The translations under genes were made by a program, and so were the position numbers. The notes beneath the pieces are model-generated. The model was not told the DNA's origin and made no database searches. It saw only the letters and a list, made by a program, of their open reading frames with translations. From positions 15,419,289 through 15,483,288 of the forward strand of contig OZ037771.1 of assembly GCA_964035545.1 (NCBI GenBank): 64,000 nucleotides of DNA. The letters run 5' to 3'. This DNA comes from Bugula neritina (lineage: Eukaryota; Bryozoa; Gymnolaemata; Cheilostomatida; Bugulidae). This document shows, piece by piece, positions 47,101 through 59,100 of this stretch (positions are counted from its first letter, which is position 1; every line of letters starts with the position of its first letter).

Positions 47101-50100
47101 AGTAGGTAGTAGGTAGTAAGTAGTAGGTAGTAAGTAGTAAGTAGTAAGTAGTAGGTAGTAGGTAGTAAGTAGTAGGTAGTAGGTAGTAAGTAGTAGGTAG
47201 TAAGTAGTAAGTAGTAGGTAGTAGGTAGTAAGTAGTAGGTAGTAAGTAGTAAGTAGTAGGTAGTAGGTAGTAAGTAGTAGGTAGTAGGTAGTAAGTAGTA
47301 GGTAGTAGGTAGTAAGTAGCAGGTAGTAGGTAGTAAGTAGTAAGTAGTAGGTAGTAAGTAGTAAGTAGTAGGTAGTAGGTAGTAAGTAGTAGGTAGTAGT
47401 AGTAGTTAGTAGGTAGTAAGTAGTAGGTAGTAGGTAGTAGGTAGTAGGTAGTAGGTAGTAGGTAGTAGGTAGTATGTAGTAGGTAGTAGGTAGTAGGTAG
47501 TTAGTAAGTAGTAAGTAGTAAGTAGTAGGTAGTAAGTAGTAGGTAGTAGGTAGTAGGTAGTATGTAGTAGGTAGTATGTAGTAGGTAGTAGGTAGTTAGT
47601 AAGTAGTAAGTAGTAGGTAGTAGGTAGTAAGTAGTAGGTAGTAGGTAGTAAGTAGTAGGTAGTAAGTAGTAAGTAGTAAGTAGTAGGTAGTAGGTAGTAA
47701 GTAGTAGGTAGTAGGTAGTAAGTAGTAGGTAGTAAGTAGTAAGTAGTAGGTAGTAGGTAGTAAGTAGTAGGTAGTAAGTAGTAAGTAGTAGGTAGTAGGT
47801 AGTAAGTAGTAGGTAGTAAGTAGTAAGTAGTAGGTAGTAGGTAGTAAGTAGTAGGTAGTAAGTAGTAAGTAGTAGGTAGTAGGTAGTAAGTAGTAGGTAG
47901 TAGGTAGTAAGTAGTAGGTAGTAGGTAGTAAGTAGCAGGTAGTAGGTAGTAAGTAGTAAGTAGTAAGTAGTAGGTAGTAAATAGTAAGTAGTAGGTAGTA
48001 GGTAGTAAGTAGTAGGTAGTAGTAGTAGTTAGTAGGTAGTAAGTAGTAGGTAGTAGGTAGTAGGTAGTATGTAGTAGGTAGTATGTAGTAGGTAGTAGGT
48101 AGTTAGTAAGTAGTAAGTAGTAGGTAGTAGGTAGTAAGTAGTAGGTAGTAGGTAGTAAGTAGTAGGTAGTAAGTAGTAGGTAGTAAGTAGTAGGTAGTAG
48201 GTAGTAGGTAGTAAGTAGTAGGTAGTAAGTAGTAGGTAGTAGTAGTAGTAGTAGGTAGTAAGTAGTAGGTAGTAGGTAGTAAGTAGTAGGTAGTAGGTAG
48301 TAAGTAGTAGGTAGTAAGTAGTAAGTAGTAAGTAGTAGGTAGTAGGTAGTAAGTAGTAGGTAGTAGGTAGTAAGTAGTAGGTAGTAAGTAGTAAGTAGTA
48401 GGTAGTAGGTAGTAAGTAGTAGGTAGTAAGTAGTAAGTAGTAGGTAGTAGGTAGTAAGTAGTAGGTAGTAGGTAGTAAGTAGTAGGTAGTAGGTAGTAAG
48501 TAGCAGGTAGTAGGTAGTAAGTAGTAAGTAGTAGGTAGTAAGTAGTAAGTAGTAGGTAGTAGGTAGTAAGTAGTAGGTAGTAGTAGTAGTTAGTAGGTAG
48601 TAAGTAGTAGGTAGTAGGTAGTAGGTAGTAGGTAGTAGGTAGTAGGTAGTAGGTAGTATGTAGTAGGTAGTAGGTAGTAGGTAGTTAGTAAGTAGTAAGT
48701 AGTAAGTAGTAGGTAGTAAGTAGTAGGTAGTAGGTAGTAGGTAGTAAGTAGTAGGTAGTAAGTAGTAGGTAGTAAGTAGTAGGTAGTAGGTAGTAGGTAG
48801 TAAGTAGTAGGTAGTAAGTAGTAGGTAGTAGGTAGTAAGTAGTAGGTAGTAAGTAGTAAGTAGTAGGTAGTAGGTAGTAGTAGTAGATAGTAAGTAGCAG
48901 GTAGTAGGTAGTAAGTAGTAGGTAGTAAGTAGTAGGTAGTAAGTAGTAAGTAGTAAGTAGTAAGTAGTAAGTAGTAGGTAGTAAGTAGTGTGCAAGGTGC
49001 AATGTGATAGTCTCAGGACCATATTCTCGGCACAGTTTCATGGGGGGGGACGAGTCGGTATGCGCCAGTCAGTCTACTCCATCAGACCAGATAACATCCT
49101 CAAGAGAACAAAAAGGATTAAGAGTTTGTGACGAGAGCTGAGAGAGGTTGAGGGACCAACGAGGTCTACAACTCAGTACGAAATGAGATCGCAACTTTGC
49201 AACAAAACTCACGACAGCAAAATTCAGGTGCTCCTTCCAACATAACCTCAACAAATGTGCATGCAGTCCATATGCTGTAGAAAGAACATGTTAGTACTCG
49301 CAGCATTTGACGGCAGCGCATCTTTATCACCAGCAGTGCGTTATAATAGCTGGCAGCACGTAAGGATAACCAGCAGCAGCGCGTAAGGATAACCAGCAGC
49401 GCGTAAGGATAATCGCACACACAAGAGCATACAGCCAACTGTTAACTCGGTAGAACAGGTTCAACATGCCCTCAAGAACTCGTAACATAATGCAATAAGT
49501 ACACCTCCATGTTATACCTTAAACCTTTGCAGGCCCTCTCTCTGTGAAATCAACAATAACATTATTAGAACAGGATGAGAAGCGAGAGATATTCGGAGTT
49601 GTTTTACTTTGAGAAATATAAGCACAAGAGAAGACAAATCCCAACACATAACTGGATGTATGCACAAAGTACAATTGTGGTGTGGAAGGTAGACAAGATG
49701 AAACATTTAAACAATCGTTAGAGCTGAGGCTGTGACTAGACACAAGTATGCTGTATACTGGGAGTGAGACTAGGTTAGTGGGAGTGAGGCTAGGGTAGTG
49801 GAGGTGAGGCTAGGTTAGTGGAAGTGAGGCTAGGTTAGTGGAAGTGAGGCTAGGTTAGTGGAAGTGAGGCTAGGTTAGTGGAGGTGAGGCTAGGGTAGTG
49901 GAAGTGAGGCTAGGTTAGTGGAAGTGAGGCTAAGTTAGTGGGAGTGAGGCTAGGTTAGTGGAAGTGAGGCTAGGGTAGTGGAAGTGAGGCTAGGTTAGTG
50001 GAAGTGAGGCTAGGGTAGTGGAAGTGAGGCTAGGGTAGTGGAAGTGAGGCTATGCAGGTGTAAGCAGAGTTACATACTGTAGATGGTACAGAGTATACAG

Positions 50101-53100
50101 CCCTGGGCAGATCTGAAGCCTTCACACTGTCTTCAGTGGAGATGAGCTTCTTGGCATTTTTCCTTTGAGAGAAAAGTTTGGTGAGCTGAAAGTAAGAGTA
50201 TAATGTAGAGTGTAGCCTGAGAGATATATAGCCTGTGGAACAACAAATCATATAAATTGTGATAACAGTACTGTAGAATTATCCAGCATAGTGTTAGCAC
50301 AGCTGCAGTAAGTATATTTTACACACACACAGCACTGTCAACTACCAACAATGGAGCAACATTAGCATGTGGAAGGACAACTCTACAAGTTACCATACTC
50401 CTTGCCCTACAACTTCAAATACTGACGACTCTATGTCATCATAAATACTTCTTCTACTTTGTCAATTCCTACAACTAGCAGTGAAATACCACAACTCGGC
50501 TTATAGGGGAAGACAAATCTGAAATATAAAATAGTTGAAAAGAAACTTGTACATTTTCCACAGCTCCCATAAACATAAATGTCTATAAATATGCACAGAT
50601 ATACAAAACACGGTTAGGACAAGGAAGGATGAGAGAGTAATGATGAAATAGGATAAACAATACAGAGCACCAGTGTGAAGGCGCTGTTTCATATCAGATG
50701 GCATAGTGTTGGGTCAGCTTTGTTTACATCTCATGTATTCATACTAGAGTCTCACGTGTTCCTGCTAACAGTAGCATCTGACACACATAAGGGGGGAGGA
50801 TACTGTCACCCCACATGGCAGTGAAGCTCCGAGAGCTATGAGAACGACCTTGAGCCGGCAGAGGTCATCTACTCACCACTTTAAACTCATCCACGTCAAC
50901 CTTCCTGTTACCGTCGATGTCGAACATGTTGAAGGCAATCTCGAAACCACTCTTTGGCTCTGAAACACACAATGAGATGAGTGAGGAGACAGACAGACAC
51001 ACAGACAGACAGCTGCACTCTGTACATGACGAGGCTGCTGAGTGGAGGACAAACAGACAGACACGGCAGCGAGGCACTATTTCACAACTCATGGTTGTGA
51101 CAGCAGATACAACTGTTGATAAATAGTGTAAGCAATGACATAAGCAATATACACTACTGTTATATACACACTCCTACAGAGTATATGACAGACACTCCTA
51201 CAGAGTATATGACAGACAATCCTACATTACAGTCAAGTAAACACCACCTACACTGTATGATGAGAAGAGATTATCTCAAGTGTTGAGTGGGATAAGTGGT
51301 GGTAGTGGTAGGCAGCACTGGTACCACTGGTACTGCTGCCTACAAACTATTGACATTGCTGCCTACAAACTATTGACACAGGGCGTAGAACCATCTGCCT
51401 ATATGATGACAACACTTGAATATTCAAATCAAGTTTAAATCCTTTACTAGAAGAACTGAGTGAAGACACGCCTGTTCTGTATATACTGATGCGACAAATA
51501 GGCAAGGATAAACAACTCCCGATAGCTGTGAGGCCCAGATAGCCACCCTCTAGTAACTCAACCTTAAAATACTAACTCAACCTTAAAATACTAGCTCAAC
51601 CTTAAAATAGACAATTACGAAATATTTGAAAATATGCCAGTTCATCACATCAACATTTTCTCATGAAACTTTTCACACATCATAAATTTAGCAAGGCTGA
51701 ATGTGAGTTTATGTAATATCAATATTTACCAGTTCTATTGCTTAACTTTGTGGGTACCAGAGCATTGCAGGTCAAAGGTTAATCAACATGGCGTAAAAGC
51801 AAAGTAAGATGGGAAAACTCCAACATGGAGAAGTAATCACGAGACAAGTAAAACCCTATGCCAGGAACCTTTCTGGTGGTATGAGGTGAAAGTTTACAAA
51901 GTAGTGATGAAACCACAAGTGCCTAGATCAGGAGATGGTAGAGAAGAGATTGTATGGTAGAGTACAGAGCTTTATGGACCCCTTCATTTCATTTTATATT
52001 CAGTATTTGATATTTATTTGAATATACAACACTTGACATTTCATTCCAGCAACACTTGTAAAGTATACAGAAAATAAAATGTTTCATCATACGAATAGAA
52101 CTGCCAACAAAATTCTATGCGTTAGGTTGACACCATTCCAAATAATTAGAAATGCCAAATTCAAAACCGATTTCATGGAACTGGAGGGAGTGTGAAGAGC
52201 CATAAATATGTATGGAGGAGGAGAAATGCGGATGTTTACCGCAATGGTGCAGATTTCTTCACCAATTCATTACAAAAGAAATTCAGAGCGTGGCAGTTCT
52301 GCATATTTTACATTGTCTGCACTTAATGAAACGGTAATATATTACATGTAAAACCATGGAGAATGTGAAATTATTACAGGACATTCAAAGGTCAAACGAA
52401 GGCCAGGTGATAACTTTATCACAAAGAAAGCAACAGTCAAGTTGTATTGTAATTTCTGAGAGACATGCTATTCAGTAGACACATGACAGTATACTGGCTG
52501 GTGTAAGCTTGTTCCTGCCAGGAGTGACATCAGAAGACAAGAAAGTGCTTCTGTGAATGACAGAGTGGAAAGCGACTTTCAACCTCCAATAGGATTAACA
52601 CCCAAACAGCATTTTACATCAGAACTAATGTAGGTAATTGGATAAAAACGCCAAAAAACAAAAAGTAAAATTGTGTTGAAATTAAAGTGAAGTTTACTAG
52701 TAGTCCAGAAGTTGCATCTCTAATTTTCCAACCATAGTGTTTCAGCAACAGCAGTGAGTGGGGGAGAGAGAGAGGGAGAGGGAGAGAGGGAGGAGGGGGA
52801 GGGGGAGGGGGAGAGAGAGAGGGAGAGGGAGAGAGAGGGAAAGGGAGAGGGAGGGAGGGAGAGGGAGAGAGGGAGGAGGGGGAGGGGGAGGGGGAGAGAG
52901 AGAGGGAGAGGGAGAGAGAGGGAAAGGGAGAGGGAGGGAGGGAGAGAGAGAGGGAGAAGGAGAGAGGGAGGAGGGGGAGGGGGAGGGGGAGAGAGAGAGG
53001 GAGAGGGAGAGAGAGGGAAAGGGAGAGGGAGAGAGGGAGAGAGGGAGAGAGGGAGAGAGGGAGAGAGGGAGAGAGAGAGAGAGGGAAAGGGAGAGGGAGG

Positions 53101-56100
53101 GAGGGAGAGAGAGGGAGAGGGAGAGGGAGAGAGGGAGAGAGGGAGAGAGAGAATCGGTAACAGAGATATAGATGGTAAGAAAATGAAGGTAGTAAAAGTG
53201 GTCAGGTAGATTTACTGCTAATAGAAATTGTTGTCAACTATGTAGGTTTCCTATGGCAGCTTTTCAAGAAAAAAAGAAGTCAGAAACCTTTTTGGCCCAT
53301 CAGAGCTGAATGTTATGTGCTAGAGCGTGAAATGTATTCAGCCACCATTCTTGTATCTTTTCCAAGGTAGGTGTAATGATATGTTTGAAATCATACGTTT
53401 GTCTAATTCATTATTCAGCCATGTCTATCCTTTGAAAGTGATTGAAGCCATTTATTTATTTCAAGGTAAACTCAAAGCTTTAATATTGCAAATATTGATG
53501 CATAGGAATGTATCCATTACATAAGAGTCTTAAAATAAACATTAACTTGACACAAGAGCCATGAAGCTATGACAGGAACATACCTGCTGAGTATGTGAGT
53601 ACCAACAAGTTGTTAACTAGCTGATGTGAGCAACCTATCAGCCTCTAAAACACAAACAGGAACCTAAAGGCTTTCGAGTTGTCTGCGCAAATACAACTTC
53701 AAGTCTAGCAGTATTTAGAGCCCTCCATTAAATTAACAGCTTCACTTCAAACTACTGCTAATGGAACTTGCACACCCAATATTGTAATGCTGAACGGGGG
53801 GGGGGGGGTAGATTATCTGATCATAAAGCTGGGCATAAAGCTGTAAAGAATTGTAGACCTAGGACTTGGACTAGGAGAAAATAAAATAACGCTAGTTGGA
53901 AAGGCAGATCTCCTCATGAAAACTGTTTGAATATGAATACTAGGCTGGAAGTGTTGAAACAGGACCTGATTGTCTGTAACTATCTAGCATCAACAGAAGA
54001 GAGTGGATATAGGTGAACATCAACACCTGGTAGGGAACAGAACAGAGTGGATACAGGTGAACATCAACATCTGGTAGGGAACAGAAGAGAGTGGATACAG
54101 GTGAACATCAACATCTGGTAGGGAACAGAACAGAGTGGATACAGGTGAACATCAACACCTGGTAGGGAACAGAACAGAGTGGATATAGGTGAACATCAAC
54201 ATCTGGTAGGGAACAGAAGAGAGTGGATACAGGTGAACATCAACATCTGGTAGGGAACAGAAGAGAGTGGATATAGGTGAACATCAACATCTGGTAGGGA
54301 ACAGAAGAGAGTGGATATAGGTGAGTATCAACATCTGGTAGGGAACAGAACAGAGTAGATACAGGTGAACATCAACATCTGGTAGGGAACAGAAGAGAGT
54401 GGATATAGGTGAACATCAACACCTGGTAGGGAACAGAACAGAGTGGATATAGGTGAACATCAACATCTGGTAGGGAACAGAAGAGAGTGGATACAGGTGA
54501 ACATCAACATCTGGTAGGGAACAGAAGAGAGTGGATATAGGTGAACATCAACATCTGGTAGGGAACAGAAGAGAGTGGATATAGGTGAGTATCAACATCT
54601 GGTAGGGAACAGAACAGAGTAGATACAGGTGAACATCAACATCTGGTAGGGAACAGAAGAGAGTGGATACAGGTGAGTGTCAACATCTGGTAGGGAACAG
54701 AACAGAGTAGATACAGGTGAACATCAACACCTGGTAGGGAACAGAAGAGAGTAGATACAGGTGAACATCAACATCTGGTAGGGAACAGAAGAGAGTGGAT
54801 ACAGGTGAGTGTCAACATCTGGTAGGGAACAGAACAGAGTAGATACAGGTGAACATCAACACCTGGTAGGGAACAGAAGAGAGTAGATACAGGTGAACAT
54901 CAACATCTGGTAGGGAACAGAAGAGAGTGGATACAGGTGAGTGTCAACATCTGGTAGGGAACAGAAGAGAGTAGATACAGGTGAACATCAACATCTGGTA
55001 GGGAACAGAAGAGAGTGGATACAGGTGAGTGTCAACATCTGGTAGGGAACAGAACAGAGTAGATACAGGTGAACATCAACATCTGGTAGGGAACAGATAA
55101 ATGACAATGTTTGGCAAGTGAACTCAACATTTGCATTCATTGATAAAATATCCTTCCATCAGTCACTATCCTAGCAGCATGGAGCCAGCTCTGTGTCAAG
55201 AGGTTGACCTGGATATTTCACACCTTAAGGCCTCCTAGTTGGATCCGTGAATGACATGACCAACTTGTAACCAACTTCAACACAGACAGATATTATAGCT
55301 TTCAGAGTAGGACAATTCCACGCTCTGATCTACGCTAGTCAACACAGGTTGTTAATTATCTACATTCTACAAGGTAGACAATTAAAACAAGACAAAATGG
55401 AATGGGAAGTTACTCCACTAAGAACTAATTGTATAGCAAGGAATTCCAAATGCGACTCCACCAAAGGTCTTTTCATTACAGAGAGATTTCACTTTTAATT
55501 CACAAGTTCTATTACATCACCAGAGTGAAATATGACTTGGAGGTCATGTGACATGGAACATATGAAGGAAATCAACACAACTAACTTGCATCTTTAACAA
55601 CCCAGCACCAGGAGTTAAACTTATAGCACTTTAGTCCTTATCTCAGCTGCTAGTCATAACACAGAGGAAAAACAAGTTGAGGCAGACTGGCACACGTTAA
55701 GTCAGCATTTTTCATATGGCAGCGTGACAGGAAGCAAGCTAGTCCGGCAGGCGGCAAAACTTTTACATAAATTGTTCACAAGTCTATAATAACACATTCT
55801 TGATATATTTGCACAAGTGAAAACCCATTAAAATCAAATACTTGATGTGTTGAAGCATGTTATTTCATATCAAGAATGAATTTATTAGCATAAGAAACTT
55901 AAAACTCTATATTGTACATACTGCAAATAATGCTGATATACCCGTTGTGTGTGTATATTATATTATAGCTGTAATGAGTCATTAGAAGATAAAAGTACCC
56001 TCTTAAAGAGTATATATACATTGCAAGCCTTGCACACTCGACAGCACCCTTCCAACAGACCCCCCCCCTGTGCTTCACTCAACAACTCCCCCTGCCCTGC

Positions 56101-59100
56101 TAGCAAATGTAGCAGATTAGGGTCACAGCACCAGTTACCTGGTTTTCTAACCTGGCGTTACTTGAATGATTTATTTTCAAAACTAACAAAAAACGAAAAA
56201 TAGCTTTTATAATATTGCCAGACACATAAAGTTGATGAATACTAAACGTTAGCTGAAAAAGGATAACCTACTGTTAGGAGGAAACATCTTACCTGTAAAG
56301 AGGATATATCTTACTTGTTAAGAGGATCTTACCTGTTAGGATACAGAGCAGGAAGAGATACTCTACATAGGAAATTATTCCTACAAATAAAACCGAAAAA
56401 CTTATTACTTATACAAGATGGTAGTAGTTCTATAAAGTAAAATTAACATCTTGAAATAAACTACATATAATGGGTATTAGTATTTATCAAGTAGTGACTG
56501 TGATACTACATGTTGAGTACACATTGTGATACTACATGTTGAGTACACATTGTGATACTACATGTTGAGTATACATTGTGATACTACATGTTGAGTATAC
56601 ATTGTGATACTACATGTTGAGTACACATTGTGATACTACATGTTGAGTACACATTGTGATACTACATGTTGAGTATACATTGTGATACTACATGATGAGT
56701 ACACATTGTGATACTACATGTTGAGTACACATTGTGATACTACATGTTGAGTATACATTGTGATACTACATGATGAGTATACATTGTGATACTACATGTT
56801 GAGTATACATTGTGATACTACATGTTGAGTATACATTGTGATACTACATGTTGAGTATACATTGTGATACTACATGTTGAGTATACATTGTGATACTACA
56901 TGTTGAGTATACATTGTGATACTACATGTTGAGTACACATTGTGATACTACATGTTGAGTACACATTGTGATACTACATGTTGAGTATACATCGTGATAC
57001 TACATGTTGAGTATACATTGTGATACTACATGTTGAGTATACATTGTGATACTACATGTTGAGTATACATTGTGATACTACATGTTGAGTATACATTGTG
57101 ATACTACATGTTGAGTATACATTGTGATACTACATGTTGAGTATACACCGTGATACTACATGTTGAGTATACATTGTGATACTACATGTTGAGTATACAT
57201 TGTGATACTACATGTTGAGTATACATTGTGATACTACATGGAACATATGTAACATGCAATCCCTGTAGACTAATCAAAATTTGACTGAATCATTTTTTTA
57301 CTTTCTAGTACAAATTAGTCAAATTGATATTATTTCAGATTATAAAATTCCATTTGCATACTTTGTCATACACTGCTAAATTTCCTATGCTATTTTAATC
57401 ACACTAAGTCTCTATACAAATGAGTACACACAAAGATTTATTTCAAATGAAGAAATTTTATTTATTAAATCATACATTAGCACAGAATTGCAAAAGATGT
57501 AAAGATCAGACAAAAATTCCAACATACATATTAAAAAAATATTCATATTTAGTTTATACCAGATCCACACTTTCTTATGATGAATAGTCTAACACAAATA
57601 TTCTTACTCAATGACAAATGGAAAACATGAAAAAGACCACAGCTCATAATAAATTACCACAGGAATTGAGCAGTAAAGTTTTAGAGAGCTACTGGTAAAT
57701 AAAAATCAACTGAAAAACCATAAAAACCTGAAAGTAATGTCAATCATTCCAAAAAGGAAATAATTAACATATGAAATATATGCTAAACAACAATCAGAAA
57801 TGCTATATAAGTCTACACAGTTACTGGGAAGTGTGAAAATTTGGCAATTATGTAACCCTAAGTCAAAAGTCTTACTTCCAGGGCAATTTCTGCACACAGT
57901 ACTGTGTTGTCTGCTGGAAGTGTGACTACATTATCATGCAGATGGAAGCTAAAAACTTCTAGTTCACAATAATGGTTTCTAGACAAAATTAATTTTTTGT
58001 TTAGTCTGGGTGATATATGAATGTTCCACACCACCCATCTATGGCATTGTTGATTAAAAACTAGCTTAGATGAGCATTAATCATATTTGCACCTAAACTC
58101 CATAATCAAGTATATTAACTTAAATTCTAATTTTTGTAATGCTAATGGCTTCCATTGACACATACAAATACTGCTATCAACTGCCTCAAATTCAATAACT
58201 ATTATCACCCACTGTTCACACTAGTAAATAAGTCAATACGGTGAGTTACTCTATGGCCAACAGATGGGGTAAAGTAAGAGAGATTGCTGCAGAGTTTCTT
58301 GGTGCACAGTCTGGTGGTTGAATCTGGCTCCAGAACTGGGCTCTTTAACTGTTGCAAAATAAGAGACTTTGTAATGCATGTATATTGCTAGAGACGAGAT
58401 TAATGAAATAGAGAAATAGTTAGCAGGTGAGGTCTAGTGCACACTTCAAACCATCACATTATTCTACTGGAGTTATAAATTATATGAAACAGAAGTACAT
58501 GTTATATTTAGTACACTTACCAAACTTTTGATGCTCTTTACCAGATCGAGGGCAAATATTTCCAACTTTGGCGCCGCCATATTCAGTTGAATTAATTTCT
58601 ACTCGAAAATATTTTTGCAGCAAATTAGATCACACCCTCAATTACGCAACGGCATGTTCATTGACAGGTCATGAAAAGGTTGAGGATCTACATCTGTAGC
58701 ATCTGAATTTACAGTCAATATTGATAGCAAAAAAGTTGATTAACAACTTGCGCTTCTCGAAATACAAGGGCCGGATGAATAATTCATTGCGATCTGTCCA
58801 TATTTGATGTTTCCACGAGGATATGTCTGCATTATTTGGCAAAATTACTTTTAAAATAAATAACTATTGCAAAATAGTATTTACCATAAACAGCAAAATA
58901 AACAGCTGCAACAGGCTTGCTTTAAATAAATATTAATGAATATGCATCACAGTTATGTACCACATACTGTAAACATGTTTAATTATGAAACAATGCTGAC
59001 ACACCTCCCAACCACCAACAGGTAAAGAGTATTATTTGTTTACCCTGCTCGTTGAGACTTCTGAACATCTTGTTGTCACCGCGCCTTCTGGATGGAGTCT

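Noticed and set aside
47406-49022. 538-codon open frame rich in Thr, Tyr and Leu on the minus strand
   Set aside because: It is the translation of a heptamer satellite that happens to lack stops; other frames are open too, and there is no splice or family support.
49200-49261. A 62-nt exon-like block with strong acceptor (TTCTTTCTACAG) and donor (GTGAGT) in a MICU intron
   Set aside because: Neither surrounding exon phase allows it in MICU: the required frame has a stop, and 62 nt would shift the frame.
53581-53641. Exon-like RLIGCSHQLVNNLLVLTYSA with TTTGTGTTTTAG and GTATGT
   Set aside because: It cannot be inserted into MICU in phase, and would require exons of two same-strand genes to interleave.
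57876-57913. Exon-like ADNTVLCAEIALE|GTAAGA, possibly of the nested gene
   Set aside because: Its phase does not match the end of the nested gene's second exon at any donor I found. It remains unassigned.
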